DNA from: Glandiceps talaboti | Lineage: Eukaryota; Hemichordata; Enteropneusta; Spengelidae | Length of the DNA: 64,000 nt | Assembly: GCF_964340395.1 (NCBI RefSeq) | Contig: NC_135559.1 | Span: forward strand, 14,798,563 to 14,862,562 | Reading direction: 5' to 3' | Part shown: piece by piece, positions 10,010 through 23,886 of the stretch | Layout: every line of letters starts with the position of its first letter | Numbering within the stretch: the first letter of the stretch is position 1 | Notes under the pieces: generated by a model | The model's database searches: none | Told to the model about the DNA's origin: nothing | Seen by the model: the letters and a program-made list of their open reading frames with translations, nothing else | Made by a program: the position numbers and the translations under genes

Positions 10010-13000
10010 TAGTCCAGTCAAAATAAGGTTTGACCCAAACATAATTGCAACAGAAATAATTTTTAGTGCATCTTGTTCAGAATTTTGTGCTGAACAACAT
10101 ATCAAAAGTCTAGAAAAATCTAAGTGGTGGAACATGGTGAAAATAAGGTTTTTATTAATTAGCATAATTAGCGAGAATATGATATTCTTAAAATGCTGTT
10201 TTCGCAATAAAACCTGGCAAGTAACATGTCTATGGATAGGTCTAAGGGTGAAAAAGCATACTAGGACCATCATATGATGATTCAACATCTCATCAGCATA
10301 ATTAATATGTAAATTATGAAAAATTATAATCAGCATATTCAAATTTGATAACATTTTAACACAAATGTATGCAGGTTATATTTCATTTGATTTGCAGTAC
10401 ATTGGGAAATAAATTTAGCGTGCTTGTCATCATCAAACACCTTTCATGTAAAATGTATCAAAGATTCTTAATTAATTAGTAATTAGCATAATTAGCATAT
10501 ACACGGTTTATCAATCTCCCATGCAAGTAATATGTCTGATAACTCATATTTTTGTTTTGTAGTTATGCAACAGAAAAATCAAGGCAATAAATGTTAACAA
10601 TTGCATCTTGCCTGAAACTTCCACCCAATAGTATAGGTATAATGATCTTTAGGCATCTAACCAACAATGTTGCAAAAGTTACTACTTATATCACTGGATC
10701 ATTGTGTACTTCTAATACCAATGTATCGCTGTATACTAATGTGTACATATTGTTCTCGCATACCGCACTGATATCAAGTTGTTAACTTAGGAGGAACACA
10801 AGATTAAGGTGTACTTATACTGAGAGTCGACAAGGACATGAAAGTATTATGGGATGTCCATTCCCCTCATCATTCTCATCACTAAACTAAACAGCCAATC
10901 TCTTTCTTATCATATTGTTCTTTTTTAACACATTTCCATCTTCAAACTTTCTGATTCAATTCTATAAATATTATTATTAACAGTGCAGAAAGATAAATTA
11001 ATTAAACACCCCTTTCAACACTGATATAATTTGAAAGTAACATCATCAGTCACTTGTTTGTGTCAATTTACCACAATGACATGACAATCGCCTTCCAATT
11101 CAATCTAGCCCGCAATCATTTATGTAGTGACTCAAATAATTAGTCAAACTTAATGGTTAGCCTGATATAACAGGAATTACATACGGTAAAAATTCTGTTC
11201 GAAACAAATGACATGTCAAGAAGGCTATCAAATTCAGTTGTTCCATTTTTAAAATCCTGTCATAAAAGTGAATGGCAAAACTTTAAAAGGATTTAAATTC
11301 TCACTGATTCTATGGAAACCAAATAATTTTCATTTAAAAAACAGGCACTGCATGGTTGATAAATGCTTAGTTCTTGTGCATGTGTTTTACGGGGAATAAG
11401 AAATTATAAAATAAAAGATTATTAAATCACCCTCACAAAATGGAATCAAAATTGAATAAAAATTAATCAAATGAAATCTAAACAAATATACCATATATTT
11501 TTGTAGAAATTGAAAACAAAATGAGGGAAGCTAAAGTACTTCGCAACATTTACCTGCCCCTGATATCCAAACAAAGGTATTGATAATTTTAAATATCATT
11601 TCGTAAGAATTAGCATTTTCATCTGGAATTAGAACAAAGGTTGTGATGATTGTGTAACAATGTAAACACAAACACAGAAAATATGAATAAAGTTAGATGA
11701 TGAAACTAATAAAAGAAAAATGAAATAATTATAATAGTCATTATCAGCCAGACTATTAATATTACAAAGGCGATTTATTGTAGCTATATTTTATTTTGCT
11801 TACAATTAGCTTTGATCTACGTTTCGTCTATAGTATTCTGCATCACACGACCCCTTTAAGAGTTATACAATCGTGGAAAGCTTAGAACTTAATAGAAGAG
11901 GTCATTTTCAAACACAACATAGGAGTTAAAAGTCTGTTGAAATGATATCATCAGCATTGTTTGTGCAAGGATTAAGGGACAATCGCATAATATATCCCAC
12001 AAGCTCAATAAATGAACTTTATCCATTTAGGACAACACATTAAATACTATATTGGAAATCTAGCAGTTGTATATCACATAAGAAGTAAATTTTAATCAAC
12101 TTATGAACATCTTAGTATAAATATAGAAGTTATCATTGAAGGCGTGATTGTGAAAGTTTTCGAACTTTGGTTAGAAGTGCAAGAATGAAATTCAGCAATT
12201 GCATTGATGCCAGACCCTCCCCTCCCAAACGTACGAAGTTATACTTTATTGAGCTTTTGTGACATCGTGCGATCATCCGTAAATAGATTTGGAGCTCCAA
12301 AGTTTGTTTGTTTCCAAGAATTCCTTGTCTCATTGTACAGAAGGCATCTTCTGAGCCAAATTTGCCAATTTTTTTTATTAACTATATTTGAGATATCGCA
12401 GTATGCAGAATTAGTAAAAATGACTTTTCCAGGTCAAAGATAAAATTAGTTTGTGGTCGTAACATATTCAAATATTAAATAAATTCATTTTAAAGATGAA
12501 GTGAGATTTGTACTCAAAATGATACGTAACTGTGAGATGACTGGTAATGGTACAGAAATAATAGAGGAAGGGCCCCATCCAAATAAATTATTAATGTCCT
12601 GTATCACCTAAAAGCGTCTTATGTGGTAATACATGTAATGTGCAAAAAAAATGGACCTATAATGCTGCCTTTCATGTCATTTCAAAGATGATATCTATAT
12701 TTTTGTAACATTGAAATAAAAACAGCTGAATTCAAACAATTCACAGAGGGATGTAACAAAATCTACAAATATATAATACTCATCTGAATACTTGTCTGTA
12801 GGAGTAATATGTGTCCGTGTTACATAGCGCGGAATTCAAAAGATTCAAGTTTAAGCTAATTTATATCTAGATATGAAAAGATATCTTTTACTAAAAACAA
12901 GGTACAGTTCAATGTACAAACTGAAGATCATGTTGTCAGAAATCGAGCTTTAAACGAAATATAAAGGGTAGAACATGCCAAGTAATAACTAGTAAAGCCA

Positions 13001-14483
13001 AACTTTATTGTAAAATGTAATGCAATAACTCATAGGATGTCATAGTTCATAGTTTTTTTCACTTTTAAACAAATTGAACATAAAGACCAAAAGGTATCAA
13101 CAACACAAGAAATAACAAACACACTGATACTACACAAATTGTACTTTTTAAATATAGTATGTTCATTTAGAATGACTGAAAATAAAGAAAAATACAAAAA
13201 TACACAATTGTGATAAGCAGATAATCACAACTTATTCCTAAACCGGTACCACTAATAATAGCACGTATGTGGTAAAACAGGATCTAGAAACAAGTCAATC
13301 AGTGCTGCCTTAATTGAAAGACAAAGGGCAGCACTGGTAAACCCACCCAAAGAAGACATATTTATAGATATGCAGACGATCCTATGTAAACAAACAGTGA
13401 CGGAATATTGATAGAATCAAGGGGCATTTCTTTCTCTGAGAGATATCAAAACTATCGGGAAGAAGACAAAAAGGTCTAGGAGTACAGCATCTCAGATGCC
13501 AGCGTCGAGGTTGTATAATTATGGTGTAGCTACATCATTTTTGAACGTTCATCTGGACACACGGTGATATAAAATCACATAATGAAAACATAATCTTCTC
13601 CTTACACAATGTCTAATAGGTTGAATACATGTATTTATAAAACCAACAACCCATGAATGGTACTCCCGCTCAGGTTTGACAATTTGATAATGATGTTCAT
13701 CTGACTTTTAAGGTCAAGACCTATCGAAAGACATATTACTTGCATACTTTAAATCGAAAAAACTTCTCAACATCTTGACGATAATTACATTAATTAATTA
13801 ATTAATTAATTAATTAATCAATTAATTAATTAATCAATTAATTAGGAAACTTTAACTATTCTTTAGCTTACCTTGGAGTGGTTTGATGATTGAAAAGTTA
13901 TGTTCACTCAAAATCAAGTGTCAATAACTATTGAACAAAAAATATCATGTATGCTTACTAATGTATTGTTTTACATGTTAATTACACTAATTAACACTTA
14001 TTTAGCATGCATGTTTATCTATCAAGGGAGGAGTTATTTAATAATGAGAGTAAGGGATTCAAATATTCCAATACCTAATGAGAGACATACAACTAACAGG
14101 GGCATTCAAAAAAATATATAGTTATTGTACGTTACAAGTAATCAGTCTCCTTAATTAAAGTAATTAAAAAAAATACACATATTAATTCTATGGGAATGGT
14201 TGCACGATCATACAGTGACTCCAAAGTAATTACTCACCTTCAGACCTGCCCATAGATATGTTACTTGCATAGGTTTTTTGAACAAATGATATTTCATGAA
14301 TATTATTTTTCACTAATTATGCTAATTAAGAAACGTCATTTTTGACCATGTTCCACCACTTAGATTTTTCTAGACTTTTGATATGTTATTCAGCATAAAA
14401 TTCTGAGCAAGATGCACTAAAAATTATTTCTGTTGCAATTATGTTTGGGTTCGGCCATTTTTTCCGCTAGATTGACTGGACTA
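10010..14483. mobile_element. 4.47-kb TIR DNA element inserted in recombinase relic 1
   Basis: The ends are inverted (TAGTCCAGTCAA at the left, its complement TTGACTGGACTA at the right). Inverted similarity continues for about 230 bp, including ACCCAAACATAATTGCAAC and GTCTAGAAAAATCTAAGTGG. TTC at 10007-10009 and 14484-14486 is a 3-bp target duplication: using one copy, the two recombinase halves join in frame. Subterminal motifs (TTAATTAGCATAATTAG and GCAAGTAAYATGTCT) recur near both ends. The interior is AT-rich with no frame above 100 codons, so no transposase is visible. The superfamily is undetermined; a 3-bp duplication occurs in several TIR groups. Confidence 0.75.
13791..13844. repeat. 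(TTAA)n simple repeat
   Basis: A run of TTAATTAA with two ATCAATTA interruptions, inside the 4.47-kb element. Confidence 0.9.
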
Positions 14484-14486
14484 TTC

Positions 14487-14901
14487 CTAAACCTTTCAAT
14501 TTTACAAGCATTGCAGAGAACACATCGTTGGCAGGCTTGAAAATGTCACTGTTTATTATGTCGATGCCACACTGTCTCAGAAAATATCGTTGTAAACCAT
14601 ATCGTATTGTTATCATCGACTTGCTCGAATACAGCTGTGCGTTGTTCTGTCGAATCCCTGCATAGAAATTCCGCAGCGTGATACACAGATCGTCGGGCGC
14701 GTTCTTTTCCACGTCTGTTATGGTTGTACCAATTTCTTCACAAAACGAAGTAAAAATCTTGGTGGCGTAGTGAATGACATGCTTTGTGTTACGTGAATCT
14801 TTGCTGTCGACAAGGACACGGTGTTGAAGTTCTTGTTCCGACAGAAGGGAAAATTTTGTCCTATTCTCTTGAGGTTGGCAAACATCGTCAGAAGCCGCCA
14901 T
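14487..14901 (-). pseudogene. Crypton-type tyrosine recombinase relic 1, N-terminal part
   Basis: The chosen start is the ATG in an AAAATGGCG context (MAASDDVCQPQ). The segment contains the N-terminal core-binding features of DUF3504-type recombinases: NTKHVIHYATKIFTSFCEE, LRNFYAGIRQNNAQLYSS and TIRYGLQRYF. It breaks off after KLKGLG exactly at the TTC duplication of the 4.47-kb element. Its continuation (KGATKHKEP) lies at 10009 on the same strand. The single-exon structure is as expected for a Crypton or a Crypton-derived gene. Confidence 0.72.
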
Positions 14902-15111
14902 TTTGACCTGCTGTGAACTCGAGGTGGTCACGTGACAATGTAATAGTTCATGAACTATTCCCCTAGGGAGTCATTCTATTTTCCTATCACGTGACTGATT
15001 CTAGCGAATCGTGGCACATCATTATCACTAGGTATATTAATAATAATAAAATATGTAGCCTAATTACTGATCTGACACATGCCAGTGAATATACTATACC
15101 TGTATTTTTTT

Positions 15112-16044
15112 TTATTTTGAAAGGATTGTAGCAACAACATACAAAAGAAATATACCTACGTTATCAACGTCGATCAAATAAGACTGTCGTATAATTCCAG
15201 CAATATCACACATCTTCTTCAAATATTGTCGAATACTACTGCGCCCTAGTCTTTGATCAGAATAGCGTACTTTACCGTTTGTTTCAGGTAGAGGGCGTCT
15301 GTAGAAAGGACCCTGTGGTGGGATACTGTGCAGGTACTTGATAAACAATGTGTATATACATCGTTTACTGTCTGCATTACGGTACACCTTTCTGTTTGAT
15401 CTACGCTGGAATTTATCTTCTACACAATGCAGTTGCAGAAATTCACCCTTATCATCCTTGTAAAATACAAAATGCGATGCTTGTAAGCTCAGGTGTTTTT
15501 CTGAAGATCTGATATGAAATAGCTTAAATGTATAGAAATATACAGCATAGCTGAGGTATTTCGAAATTTCCTTTGAAAATACTTTGTCCCATAACCGTTT
15601 CTCTTCTTCCTCATTGATACATGGTTGATAACGTTTCTTTGGCCCGACACCTCGTCTGTTTAAGTCAGTGCTGACCCTCCTCAGCGTTTCGTGAAATGAT
15701 CGAAATTCGGTACGATATGTGTCCATGAAATGTAAATCCTTGCGGTTACAAGTTTGCTGTAGATGACGCTGGAAACTCATGCATAATGCTCGTAAACTCG
15801 GTGCTGGATATTCAGACCCATCACTCCTTCGCACTTCTTCAACGAAGCGACACAGCCAGAAAACCAATTCCGACACACGCAGGTGGCCATCCAGCGCTGG
15901 TACTCTTGAGTATGTTTCCTCGCAGCTTGCTCCGTCATTGTTGACAACAATACGGTCGTTTCGTGAGCTACGCCAAGTTTCCCACACCGTTAAACTCCAC
16001 ATAGTTACTTTTTTGGTTGCAGGCTTTGGATCCCCACGTTCCAT
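15112..16044 (-). pseudogene. Tyrosine recombinase relic 2 (DUF3504-like), C-terminal catalytic end absent
   Basis: The frame starts at an ATG (MERGDPKPATKK) and runs about 310 codons. Landmarks of the DUF3504/KIAA1958/QRICH1 group are ELVFWLCRFVEEVR, YPAPSLRALCMSFQRHL, the fold around FKLFHIRSSEKH (arm Arg), GPFYRRPLPE and LKKMCDIAGI. In the family the HxxR, GH and Tyr boxes follow AGI; here the sequence changes to unrelated residues and stops, and no such boxes are seen in the next 200 bases downstream on this strand. It therefore lacks most of the catalytic set. It differs enough from relic 1 to belong to another subfamily. Confidence 0.65.
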
Positions 16045-16472
16045 CACAATTTACTCCACGGAGGTTACTGGTTATAGCGCTTTGTACTTGATTTGCAATG
16101 GAGTGATCGTTCCTCTATATACACATCAGCGTAGACACAAACTACAGATCTTGTGAAGTTGTGGTCAGAGGACTAACAAAATAACTGCGGCTGGAGACCT
16201 GTACGAACGTTCGTCGGCAACTTTCTGTAGAAGCGGGGTCCTGGGTATATCACAAGGCTACACTTCCATTGACCATACACTCTAGAGCATGTTAAATCCC
16301 ACGTATACGTTTTCCCCTCTCCTTGTTTAGATATCCGTCGAATTCCAAGTTCGCCATCAATCGGTGAACTTTTACGTCAAAGCGTGACCTTGTTACGCCA
16401 TCTACGACAGAGTCTTGTGTATGATGTTGCATGTACAGGGCACCAGGATTAATTAACTAGTAAAGTCGTGTT

Positions 16473-16494
16473 AACAAACAAACAAACAAACAAA

Positions 16495-16573
<79 letters not shown>

Positions 16574-16576
16574 ATA
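16473..16576. repeat. (AAAT)n microsatellite
   Basis: Perfect AAAT tetramers following a short AAAC run. Confidence 0.97.
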
Positions 16577-18647
<2,071 letters not shown>

Positions 18648-19663
18648 ATGGCGAATGTATCACAGAGTAGCTGTCAAGACAGAGTGGCAGAAACATCGAC
18701 CAGAATGAATAATACTCAATCTGGATTGGTTCCCCTTGCTGAGGCTGAAAGGGATATGATGCTTGACAATCCTGAAGAACTTCATGAAGGGGATTCAGAC
18801 ATACCTATCACAATCAATAACAGATCTCTGTGGAAAAACGTGTTGTGGGCTTCATTGTCGTTTTTCTGTACCTTTTCTGCCTTCCTTGGTCTCCAGGGGT
18901 TACAGAGCAGTCTAAATTGCATTGAAGGATTAGGTTTTGCATCTCTGGTTACTCTTTACATCAGTTCTATAGTTTCTGGACTATTTCTCGCCTCTTTTAT
19001 CACTGAATGGCTTGGGAACAAACAATGATATGGAGTCCAGCATGTTATGTCGTATACACCATTGCCAACTTCTACCCCCATTGGTATACAATGATACCCG
19101 CTTCAATTGTCATCGGTGTTGGAGAATCACTTATATGGACAGCACAGCCAAGCTATATGACCACAATTGGTACATTACTTGCTAAGCACAAAGGCAAATC
19201 ATCAGATGTCATAATTAACAAAGTTATGACAGTATTTTATTTCTTCTTCTTTATGAGTTCTGTCACAGCTTTTATACCTCCATCAATAATTTACAGGGGT
19301 CGTGATTACTCTAACACAAACCAAACATCAACGTCAGAAATTATCATTGATAGCTATACATGTGGTGCTAGTGACTGCCAACAAACAGAAGGTAATGTGA
19401 CAACTTACTGTAATCCCCCTGACAAACACTTAACATACATACTACTGGGGATTTATGTGGCCCTTGGACTGGCTGCAGTTGGCATAGTGATCTTCTTTGT
19501 GGACGACCTTGAGAGGCGAAATTCACGAACACCTAAGGGACAGACGTTGAAGGACCTTGGGAAGACTATCAGGCTGTGGTCCAATCATAACATGATGATG
19601 TTGATACCCATCTCTCTCGTCTATGGCATACATTTGACTTTTATCAGTGGGGACATTCCAAAG
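18648..19663 (+). CDS. UNC93A-like protein, exon 1 (frameshifted)
   Basis: This is the N-terminal half of an UNC-93-type major-facilitator-fold membrane protein. The start ATG follows GCATCAA and opens a hydrophilic N-terminus of about 60 residues. Membrane segments begin at LWKNVLWASLSFF, with the family hallmark LGLQGLQSSLN, then LYISSIVSGLFLASF. Near 19007-19025 the frame changes: EWLGNKQ meets a stop, while the continuation MIWSPACYVVYTIANFYPHW lies in another frame. Both sides match the family, and the contiguous bases leave no room for an intron, so this is a true or assembly-made frameshift in a CAAACAA context. A large extracellular loop (QTSTSEIIIDSYTCG, NPPDKHL) follows, then more membrane segments. 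Donor GTAATT follows the Lys codon of ISGDIPK (phase 0). Confidence 0.82.
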
Positions 19664-20133
19664 GTAATTAAACAGACTAATAAATGTAATAACTACATTC
19701 ACTTTCTAGTGATATAGATGAACAAATTAAAAAACATTGAGTGCATGAGTAGATGTCTATTACCCCAAGGGCCGTACTTTACCAACTATTTTCAAGGCTG
19801 AACCCGGGGGGGGGGTTTAATATAACTGCACCAATGGTGACATGACATCTTGTAGTGTCCGTATAAGGTCAGGCAAAAAGTTACATTGTATTTCACATTT
19901 TCAGATACACCGTGATTCTTTCCATAGTCAAAGCGAACCACCAATAGGGTTCAAGTGCCCAAATGAACAGAACATGGAGAATTGAAAACGTATAGTGCAA
20001 GTTATAGGGAAATTGACGTCAATGTGGGTCACTAGTCCATACCACGAGACACGATTTAAGCCATTCACTGAAGGCTGTATGAAATCGATTGACTATAATA
20101 GAGTAACATCTTGCATGTGTTTTAATTCAATAG

Positions 20134-20407
20134 TCTTACATTTCATGTGCCATTGGAGTGGATATGGTTGGATATATCTTTATGTGTAATGGTGCTACAT
20201 GCATGTTTGCTCAATTTCTGGCGAGTAAGCTAGCAAATACCCGGGGAAGAGTTAATATGATGGGTGTTGCATTCACGAGTCTACTTTCCTTCTATATACT
20301 GTCACTGGTCATGGAACCTGCAGATGATACCACGACACTGGCACTCCTTTTCGTCGTAGTTATTTTGAGTGGAGTTGCTGACGGCATTATTATACTTGAG
20401 GTTACAA
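20134..20407 (+). CDS. UNC93A-like protein, exon 2
   Basis: Acceptor TTCAATAG, phase 0, donor GTAAGA, end phase 1. It encodes ISCAIGVDMVGYIFMCNGAT, corresponding to the family segment after the GD-F/I-T/P-K motif of exon 1. Further membrane helices (FTSLLSFYILSLVME, LLFVVVILSGVADG) follow. The exon ends in LEVT, where UNC93 proteins normally have a G-W-Q-T-Q-type turn before the last domain. No stop or gap. Confidence 0.82.
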
Positions 20408-20584
20408 GTAAGAAGTCAAATTGTTCCTCGTTCATAATACATCTTTTATGTGCACTATTCAATAATCAAAATTTGGACATCAATGATAAACATCCGTCAT
20501 ACTGGTGAGGCCGGGGACAAGTATCTATCAGGAATAATAACTGGGTTTGTAGCGTACGAAAGCTTAATGAGGACACAGGAGTAG

Positions 20585-20756
20585 GTTTTTTAAACCATGG
20601 GAGTAGTTTTTTACAAACTACTCCCATGAAATAAAAAAACTACTCCCATGGTAAAAAAAAAACTAATGAAATAAAAACTACTCCCATGGTAAAATACCAC
20701 TCTCATACTGAAAAAAACCCTACTCCCATGAAATAAAACTACTCCCTTCGTAAAAA
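20585..20756. repeat. Tandem/inverted ACTACTCCCATG minisatellite
   Basis: Irregular copies of ACTACTCCCATG separated by GTAAAA or AAATAAAA, with the first copies on the opposite strand, so the cluster starts as an inverted repeat (CCATGGGAGTAGT). It lies in intron 2 of the UNC93-like gene. Confidence 0.75.
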
Positions 20757-20779
20757 CTCCAAAACGTGAGCATTGTTAT

Positions 20780-21110
20780 GGTTGACACATGTGCCAAATC
20801 ATATGGAATTTGAAGAGTGCATTCTTAAGATATAATTATGCAAATTATTCATTAAAACTAAGCTACATCAACAAACTTTATGTGACATATGCACTTTGTT
20901 ATTATAAACATATGTACCAATTATATTAAATTTGCACTGTGTTCCAAAGATATAGTCTAATTACTACAAACCATTAATTATACAAATTATTAATCAGTTC
21001 TCGTCATTGGCATATATATTCAAGATATGTAGCAAGCTTCATGAGAATCGATGCAGTAGTTTTTTTACACATCGTGTACACAGACAGACAGACAGACGAC
21101 ATAACATAAC
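20780..21110. mobile_element. Probable non-coding interspersed element with GACA tail
   Basis: AT-rich sequence with internal near-repeats (ACATATG-ACC-AAT-ATAT-TTT blocks) ending in CAAGCTTCATGAGAATCGAT, ACACATCGTGTACACAGACA and a GACA run. A GACA tail after such a block is a common look for non-autonomous invertebrate elements. The assignment is tentative. Confidence 0.35.
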
Positions 21111-21188
21111 CTCCCCTTACGAGAGGTAAAAATGGGTATCAAAATAATGATAGGTTGGATTGCATTGTTCTTTCATATCCTGGTCGAA

Positions 21189-21354
21189 TTATTTGAACTT
21201 GTTGCCGTTACTATTCTTTTCGGGAATACTGTCGGAGAGTGGAGTTAAACCAAACAATATCTTGTTTCTTTTGAAAGCAATACTCTTACGAAATAATGCA
21301 TCGGTACCATGAAGCCAGTCCAGGATTCCCAACAAACCAAAGTTGTAATGAAAT
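21189..21354 (-). CDS. FAXDC2-like hydroxylase, exon 5 (terminal)
   Basis: Acceptor TTTTTTTCAG. The first base completes the Lys of HHAK from exon 4. It encodes FHYNFGLLGILDWLHGTD, the strongly conserved segment after the last histidine box, then FGLTPLSDSIPEKN and a hydrophilic end to TAA. Human FAXDC2 ends in a similar GFTPLSESIPD tail. Confidence 0.88.
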
Positions 21355-21461
21355 CTGAAAAAAAAATCATTAGTAAAAATGTCGATCTTATAGTACGTAA
21401 GGCAACAAAAAAATATTCTTTCGAATAACATCGCCACAGAAAATAGGTCGGGATTTGATTT

Positions 21462-21662
21462 GAGTTGATTTTATCTTTTTAATTGTTTTTATTTTTTGAA
21501 AAAATATTGCTTCGACCCAAAAACAAACAAAATGTCGACCAGAATACCCTGGGAAAAGAAAACAGACGTGGGTGACGGTCAAAAAGACAATGAATTTCTT
21601 ATCTAAGACTTTTTGTTGTAAATGTTTAAAAATGTTTAGGGTCGGAGAGCTAAAATAATGCA
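21462..21662. mobile_element. Interspersed repeat family C, copy 1
   Basis: Shares TTTTTAATTGTTTTTATTTT, the Tyr/Asp-rich block ending GACGGTCAAAAAGACAA, and AATGTTTAGGGTCGGAG with 45476-45765. Weaker copies lie near 49630-49990 and 57790-57910. Non-coding. Confidence 0.6.
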
Positions 21663-21960
21663 GTCTTGGTGTTGCACTCAAGGGACATTACAGTCACTTT
21701 TGACACAAAGATAGACACATTTCAACTCTAGACTAACAATAACAGAGACACAATAAACACAACATGATCCGTTGCCCAATCACATTGAAAATTGATAATC
21801 ATTGCAGTAAAAACAGGCTGCAATTGTTAATTTTCTAACTGATAATCAACATTTCAACTTTACTACTCTTCTACATCCCACTATGCATGGCACCTAATAT
21901 ATATGCAATTGTTTCTTTTGCATTAGAAGTTGTCTGAGTGTGTGTTTTAAATGTTATTTT
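21663..21960. mobile_element. Interspersed repeat family D, copy 1
   Basis: Begins CAGTCTTGGTGTTGCACTC and continues TAGACTAACAATAACAGAGA and CACAATAAACACAACATGAT. Homologous to 35577-36330 (inverted), 39165-39500 and 42178-42460. Confidence 0.6.
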
Positions 21961-22146
21961 AAATTGCAAAGTACTCGTAATAAGTTTATCGTCATTTTGG
22001 TCCGTATCGTTCGCCCATCGTGCTTAAATATTAATCATTGATATAGTAATTTTAACCCAGATGCGAGCGATCAATATCGTCTTTTTGTAATCTGTATATA
22101 CAGAGTATTCTGAATGGAATAGCTTAAATGTATTGTATACTGCACA

Positions 22147-22147
22147 T

Positions 22148-22213
<66 letters not shown>

Positions 22214-22219
22214 ATATAA

Positions 22220-22262
<43 letters not shown>

Positions 22263-22302
22263 TGTTGTTGTTGTTGTTGTTGTTGTAGTAGTTGTTCAGT
22301 TT
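22147..22302. repeat. (TAG)n / (GTT)n microsatellite
   Basis: TAG trimers with one ATATAA break, passing into GTT trimers. Confidence 0.97.
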
Positions 22303-22729
22303 TCATTAAATGGCCATACTCTGTTTGAAAATACTTACATGAAACTGTATCATTAATGATGATGCATGTCTATGATAACTCAATCAATCAGTTTATTAAA
22401 ATGCTAGTTTCTACTATGACGTACATTTCAGAGACGCTGTACAGTTAGAATGCTCTGGAGAATAGCTATGTCTTATAAAGTTCGTTAGCTATTGGTTTTT
22501 TGTCGTATTTTATGTATTCAATAGACGGGATGCAGAACGTGAGAACGTAGGCCCACCACATGGCACTAGTTTGTGTACATAGGTTCACGCCGTGATATTT
22601 GGTAGATGATCGGGTGATGACATTAAAATCGTGTCTATGCATTGTTAGTATTGTTAATGGTTTTATAAGGTTTCCTCAACAATTTTAGAATGTGTTCTAA
22701 ATAAGTTATGCAACTGACTGGTCTATCTA

Positions 22730-23168
22730 TTGTACCCGAGTATTAGGTTTTCGCTCTGCCATTTATACCCGAGTATTAGGTTTGCATTCTACGATTATAC
22801 CCGAGTATTAGGTTTGCCTTCTACCATTATACCCGAACATTAGGTTTGCGCTCTACCATTATACCCGAGTATTAGATTTTTGTTCTGCCATTATACCTGA
22901 GTATTAGATTTGCGTTCTACCATTATACCCGAGTATTAGGTTTGCGTTCTACCATTATACCCGAGTATTAGGTATGCGTTCTACCATTATACCCGAATAT
23001 TAGGTTTGCGTTCTACCATTATACCCGAGTATTAGGTATGCGTTCTACCATTATACCCGAGTATTAGGTTTGCGTGCTATCATTATATCCGAATATTATG
23101 TTTGAGTTCTATGATTATACCCGAGTATAGGTTCGAGTTCTGCCTTTATACCCGATCACTAGGTTTTT
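22730..23168. repeat. 32-bp minisatellite, about 13-14 copies
   Basis: The unit contains TATACCCGAGTATTAGG followed by TTTGCGTTCTACCAT. Copies differ by a few substitutions, and the last ones are more diverged. It lies in the last intron of the FAXDC2-like gene. Confidence 0.93.
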
Positions 23169-23306
23169 GCGTTCTGCCATTTGCAATTTAGTTGCTAATT
23201 TAATTGGACTCCTAATATCCATTATAATGTAGCGTGTATAATCTATTTATACATGTGCATAATTTAATTTCAAATTCGAACTTTATAAAGTAGTGTACAA
23301 ACTTAC

Positions 23307-23582
23307 TTTGCGTGATGGAAGTCATGGAATTCTGGCGATAAGGTAAGCGGGAAATGGTATCCTGAGTGGTGAATACTGGTACCAACTAAACCAATAACTG
23401 CCCATATCCAAGTACTTAGCAGGTGTGTTTTGAAAAGAAAAGGACCGCTAACTAATGGCATGATGTTAGATAGTATATGTTCAACTGGGTGAGCATAAAT
23501 ACACGTCATACCAATCGGGGCTGTCCACTCGTGATGTATTTTGTGAATTCGCTTGTACAGATAAGGATAATGATGAATTATT
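23307..23582 (-). CDS. FAXDC2-like hydroxylase, exon 4 (histidine boxes)
   Basis: Acceptor TTTTTTTTCAG, start phase 2, donor GTAAGT, end phase 2. It carries the di-iron ligands: HRIIH (first His from exon 3) is the HxxxH box, HKIHHEWTAPIG is an HxxHH box, and EFHDFHHAK is the final HxxHH box. Between them lie YAHPVEHILSN and hydrophobic helices, as in the sterol desaturase/fatty-acid hydroxylase superfamily, whose members are ER-membrane oxygenases using O2 and reductant. The box order and spacing match FAXDC2 and its relatives. The exact substrate cannot be read from sequence. Confidence 0.9.
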
Positions 23583-23825
23583 CTGAAAAAAAATAGAACA
23601 ACATATGTACAACTCAGTATGAATCAAATTGCAAATACTAGTATTATCTTTCTCTTCTTCTGCTGAAGGCACTTTTGTATTTTTTTGTGTTTTGATTTTG
23701 AGTTTGATAATGATGAAATTGAGTAACTTTGGACGCTGTTTCGAAAAAAATGCATGCTTTTTTTTACACATTGTATTCTTCGACGAGTTGATAGCAATTT
23801 GCATTGTTCACTGCTACTGGGACCA

Positions 23826-23886
23826 ATTTCTACGCACACACGCGCGCGTGTGTGTGCGTGTGTGTGTGTGCGCGCGTGCACGTGTG
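23826..23886. repeat. (GT)n/(CA)n-rich alternating tract
   Basis: CACACACGCGCGCGTGTGTG and the following GTGTGCG run form an alternating purine-pyrimidine stretch with an inverted centre, the type that can adopt Z-DNA or a small hairpin. Confidence 0.85.

Noticed and set aside
10010-14483. The 4.47-kb insertion as an intron of the recombinase
   Set aside because: No donor and acceptor pair at the edges keeps the frame, whereas a TTC target duplication plus inverted ends explains it exactly.
22730-23168. Regular 32-bp repeats as a CRISPR array
   Set aside because: The repeats are head-to-tail with no unique spacers, and the context is a eukaryotic intron.
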